From: a bacterium D16-56
Lineage (GTDB): Bacteria > Bacillota > Clostridia > Lachnospirales > Lachnospiraceae
NCBI GenBank assembly: GCA_003611875.1
Contig: RAYY01000001.1
Span: forward strand, 310,001 to 374,000
Length of the DNA stretch: 64,000 nucleotides
Direction of reading: 5' to 3'
Shown here in pieces: positions 61,095 to 64,000 of this stretch. Position 1 is the first letter of the stretch. Each line of letters starts with the position of its first letter. A program made the translations under genes and the position numbers. The notes under the pieces were generated by a model, which ran no database searches, had not been told where the DNA came from, and was given only the letters and a program-made list of their open reading frames with translations.

Positions 61095-61191
61095 AGCCTT
61101 TTCTCCTCTATGTATCATGAACGATTATTATAAAATTTTCAATTTCCTTTATTTAAAGCCTTCTGAACAGCAATTTTCGTCCTTTTCACCA

Positions 61192-62496
61192 TCAGCCTGC
61201 TGCCACCGGCATAATAATATTAGGCAGGGTCATGGTAAAGGCCGGCCAGTAGGTGACGATCGCCAGCACCACCAGCATTACCACAAAAAACGGAATCAAA
61301 CTTTTTCCCAGACGCTCGATGGGCACCTTGGAAATCGCTGACCCGATAAACAGGGTAGATCCTACCGGCGGCGTGATCAGGCCGATTCCCAGATTCAGGA
61401 TCATTATACATCCAAACTGTACCGGATCCACTCCGATCTGCTGTGCAATAGGCAGCAGAATGGGGGTCAGAAGCAGAATGTTGCAGCTCATATCCATCAT
61501 GGTTCCGAAAATAAGCATAATTACATTCATCATCAACAGAATCAGGATCTTATTGTGGGTAATGCTCATCACTGCCGTTGCCATAATGGACGGCACCTTT
61601 AAATACGTCAAACACCAAGAAAAGGCGCTGGAGGTGGCAATCAGAATCAGCACGATCGCCAGGGTATTCAAAGCATTTTCCAAAACCTTCCAGAAATCCT
61701 TAATGGTAAGCTGCTTATAGATAAAGGCTCCGCAGAACAGCGCCCAGATCACGGCCACTGCCGCAGACTCCGTGGCAGTAAACACACCGGCCACCACGCC
61801 CACCACCACAATCAGAACCGTAAACAAGCCCCAGATCGCATCCAGCCCTACCTTAAGGAAATTCTTCAGGTTAAATGCCTCACCCTTGGGATAATTCTTT
61901 TTCACGGATATGTAAAAGCTGTAGACCATCAGGGCAATTCCCAGCAGAATGCCAGGCATATAACCGGCAATAAAAAGCCGTCCAATGGATACGCTTCCTG
62001 CAACCGTGGCATAGATTACCATATTATGGCTGGGCGGAATCAGAATGCCCTGCACAGAAGACGTCATGGTCACATTTGCAGAAAAATCATCATCATATCC
62101 CTGATCCACCATCATGGGAATCAAAATGGTGCCAAGAGACGCACAGTCTGCCGCAGAGGAACCGGAAATGCCGCCAAAGAACATAGAAGCCACAATATTT
62201 ACCATAGCCAGCCCTCCATGCATCCATCCTACCAAAGAGTCTGACAGCTTAATCAGACGGTCCGAGATTCCTCCCTTCCCCATGATCTCGCCTGCTATGA
62301 TAAAGAAAGGCACTGCCATCAAGGAAAAGCTGAACACGCCCTTTACCATAAGCTGAACGATCTGCTGCAGATTCAGTCCCATGTACATCATTCCTACAAC
62401 AGACGCAATGCCAATGGCATAGGCCACAGGAAAGCTTAAAAAAATCAGCACAAAAAAGGTAATAACCAAAATCCAGATTGCTACGGTCGCATTCAT
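61192..62496 (-). CDS. dctM: TRAP transporter large permease (DctM)
   Basis: A 434-aa integral membrane protein with 12 or so helices that moves an organic acid into the cell using an ion gradient. Typical stretches: FFGGISGSSAADCASLGTI, MTSSVQGILIPPSHNMVIYA, DMSCNILLLTPILLPIAQQIG and NLGIGLITPPVGSTLFIG. It works with DctQ and DctP encoded just upstream; the hexuronate genes downstream suggest hexuronates as cargo. Confidence 0.96.
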   Translation of the reverse strand: MNATVAIWILVITFFVLIFLSFPVAYAIGIASVVGMMYMGLNLQQIVQLMVKGVFSFSLMAVPFFIIAGEIMGKGGISDRLIKLSDSLVGWMHGGLAMVNIVASMFFGGISGSSAADCASLGTILIPMMVDQGYDDDFSANVTMTSSVQGILIPPSHNMVIYATVAGSVSIGRLFIAGYMPGILLGIALMVYSFYISVKKNYPKGEAFNLKNFLKVGLDAIWGLFTVLIVVVGVVAGVFTATESAAVAVIWALFCGAFIYKQLTIKDFWKVLENALNTLAIVLILIATSSAFSWCLTYLKVPSIMATAVMSITHNKILILLMMNVIMLIFGTMMDMSCNILLLTPILLPIAQQIGVDPVQFGCIMILNLGIGLITPPVGSTLFIGSAISKVPIERLGKSLIPFFVVMLVVLAIVTYWPAFTMTLPNIIMPVAAG

Positions 62497-62507
62497 CCTC
62501 TTACCCC

Positions 62508-63029
62508 CTATTCCGTCGGCAGGCCGTTCTCATAACCCGGAATGGTTTTGCCTGCCAGCTTTGCCATAAACACAAAGAAACGTTCGCTCTGCATCAGCAG
62601 CATACACACACCTGCAATGGGAACCGGCGCATACATAATACTGTTCTTAACCGGCAGCCCGGACATGACGCTTTTAGACATCAGCATGGTAAACTGATAC
62701 CCATAGATAATCATAAACAGACTGAACAGAAAGATGGTCACTTGAGACAATCCATGGAGAACCGACATTACCCTCTCTCGGATGGCCTCCGGAAACAAGT
62801 ACTGGATCAGAACCACCCGGATATGCTTGTCAGTACGGATGGCCAGACTTGCGCTGATCAGCGCCATATATACCATACACAAAAGAATGCTCTGTTCGCC
62901 CCAACGCGGCGTCTTGGACAGGATATATCTGCAGAATACCACATAAGACGTAATGCAGATGGAAATAATAAACAAAATCTTGCAGAACGTCATAAACAGC
63001 CAATAAATGAAATCATAAAATTTCTTCAT
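62508..63029 (-). CDS. dctQ: TRAP transporter small permease (DctQ)
   Basis: A 173-aa four-helix membrane subunit: ILFIISICITSYVVFCRYI, RWGEQSILLCMVYMALISASLAIRTDKHIRV (family core) and two more helices. It holds DctM and receives DctP. AAGGGG precedes the ATG; dctM starts 12 nt later. Confidence 0.94.
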   Translation of the reverse strand: MKKFYDFIYWLFMTFCKILFIISICITSYVVFCRYILSKTPRWGEQSILLCMVYMALISASLAIRTDKHIRVVLIQYLFPEAIRERVMSVLHGLSQVTIFLFSLFMIIYGYQFTMLMSKSVMSGLPVKNSIMYAPVPIAGVCMLLMQSERFFVFMAKLAGKTIPGYENGLPTE

Positions 63030-63096
63030 CTTGCTTCCCCTTTAGTCTGATAAAAACGCATGAACAGTTCTTTGAATCTTCCCCTTTGATAAAATC

Positions 63097-63123
63097 GGGG
63101 GACAGGGCCGTTCCCTGTCCCCC
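63097..63123 (-). ncRNA. Intercistronic stem-loop between dctP and dctQ
   Basis: A perfect 11-bp GC-rich hairpin GGGGGACAGGG-5 nt-CCCTGTCCCCC followed by GATTTTATC. Such structures after binding-protein genes often stabilise the upstream mRNA or stop part of the polymerases. Reported as a structure, not a separate gene. Confidence 0.75.
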
Positions 63124-63150
63124 GGCTTTCTATTCCTTAGGAACGGTTCC

Positions 63151-64000
63151 TTACTGCTGAATATCCACGATTGCCTGCAAAACATCCTCAATCCCCTCAG
63201 AGTAGTCTGCCCACACATCCTTACATGCTGCCTGTGCTGCCGCCTTATCCTCTGCAGGACACTCAATGATGGTAACTCCCTTACCCTCCAAAGAAGCTCT
63301 CAGAGCCTTTTCCTCATCCTCTATAGCTGCCTTGTTCCACTCCGATGCCTTCCTTCCGGCCTCCAGAAGAATCTCCTGATCCTCTGGGGAAAGCTTGGCC
63401 CACTGCGCCTCTGCCATCAGGATAATGCCCGGGCTGAAGGTATGGGCATCCAGCAGATAATACGGAGCAACCTCATAGAACTTGTTGGAATCATATCCCG
63501 GATATCCGTTCTCGGCGCCGTCCACCACACCGGTCTGCAGAGAGCTGTATAGCTCACTGTAGGAGATGGGAGTGGGCTCTGCGCCCAGGGCAGACATGGT
63601 ATCCATCATCAGCGTTGTCTCCGGCACACGAATCTTCTTTCCCTTTACATCTGCCAGGCTGGTAATCTCGGCAGAGGTAAACAGATTTCTTGCACCCTCA
63701 TCTGTATAAGCAATGCCTACCATACCTGCACCTACCTCAACCCCCTCATTGAGGAATGCCTGTCCCAGTTCCTCTGACTCCAGTACCTTCCACATTCCTT
63801 CCCGGCTCCCGAAAATGTAGGGAAGCCCAAACAGGTTCAGCTTGCGGAAGCCGTAATCCGAAAGACTGTTGGTATTTCCTCTGTAAAAATCTACCGTGCC
63901 GCCGCCCATCTGCAAAGCATTCAGGCAGGTTTTCTCATCACCCAGGATAGATGCAGAATTGACATCAATCTCAATCCGCCCGCCGGACAGCTCTGCCACA
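63151..64000 (-). CDS. dctP: TRAP transporter substrate-binding protein (DctP), partial
   Basis: At least 282 C-terminal residues; the N-terminus with its signal peptide lies beyond the window. DctP-type features: SGGRIEIDVNSASILGDEKTC, GLPYIFGSREGMWKVLES, KGKKIRVPETTLMMDTMSALGAEPTPISYSELYSSLQTGVVDGAENG (the conserved Arg and Asn that bind the acid carboxylate). It is the first TRAP gene and feeds DctQM. Confidence 0.95.
   Translation of the reverse strand, partial: VAELSGGRIEIDVNSASILGDEKTCLNALQMGGGTVDFYRGNTNSLSDYGFRKLNLFGLPYIFGSREGMWKVLESEELGQAFLNEGVEVGAGMVGIAYTDEGARNLFTSAEITSLADVKGKKIRVPETTLMMDTMSALGAEPTPISYSELYSSLQTGVVDGAENGYPGYDSNKFYEVAPYYLLDAHTFSPGIILMAEAQWAKLSPEDQEILLEAGRKASEWNKAAIEDEEKALRASLEGKGVTIIECPAEDKAAAQAACKDVWADYSEGIEDVLQAIVDIQQ

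Overview
The window comes from a spore-forming, low-to-mid GC member of the Clostridia, most likely Lachnospiraceae (clostridial cluster XIVa). The basis is spoVAD/spoVAE, an alpha/beta-type small acid-soluble spore protein, a lysine riboswitch ahead of dapA, an infC-rpmI-rplT operon with an L20-type leader and an ATT start, a GlcT-type PTS antitermination site, and strong AGGAGG ribosome binding sites. Species assignment is inference. Almost all genes lie on the minus strand.

Layout. 0-7 kb: lipoprotein, lysine-riboswitch-controlled dapA-dapB, a three-gene set (OB-fold protein, 66-aa protein, CobO-like ATPase), typA and yigZ. 7-16 kb: class A PBP, spoVAD-spoVAE, a fused Memo/AMMECR1 protein, a GltD-like flavoprotein and a secreted glycosidase-like protein. 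16-25 kb: a 63-bp structured tandem repeat beside ssrA (tmRNA), ilvE, a GlcT-like antiterminator with its PTS EIICBA target (promoter, RAT and terminator are all readable), a decayed ABC exporter, tRNA-Leu(AAG) and infC-rpmI-rplT. 25-28 kb: two divergent 63-aa ribbon-helix-helix regulators with overlapping promoters and operators, next to a cell-wall-binding surface protein. 28-40 kb: an alpha-glycoside operon (binding protein, two CUT1 permeases, GH38, GH13, GH36), then a Cys/Met PLP enzyme and a FadR-type regulator. 40-50 kb: a MacAB-like exporter with two duplicated permeases, whose promoter runs into a telomere-like GGGTA repeat; a 206-bp imperfect palindrome; and a YtrA-type GntR/ABC operon with its operator. 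50-56 kb: aroD, SASP, galM, and a five-gene operon (two RlaP-type nucleotidyltransferases, TatD, DUF503, KptA) that looks like an RNA-repair or RNA-processing island. 56-64 kb: a hexuronate operon (TRAP transporter, RraA-like protein, split UxaA, SDR, UxaC) that runs off the right edge.

How the parts work together: lysine/DAP supply (dapA/B), cell-wall synthesis (PBP) and sporulation genes lie in the left third. The middle and right carry carbohydrate uptake and breakdown: PTS sugars, alpha-mannosides/galactosides/glucosides, and hexuronates. The least explained elements are the RlaP-RlaP-TatD-DUF503-KptA operon, the ssrA-adjacent hairpin array, the G-rich macA leader with the nearby palindrome, and the divergent RHH module.
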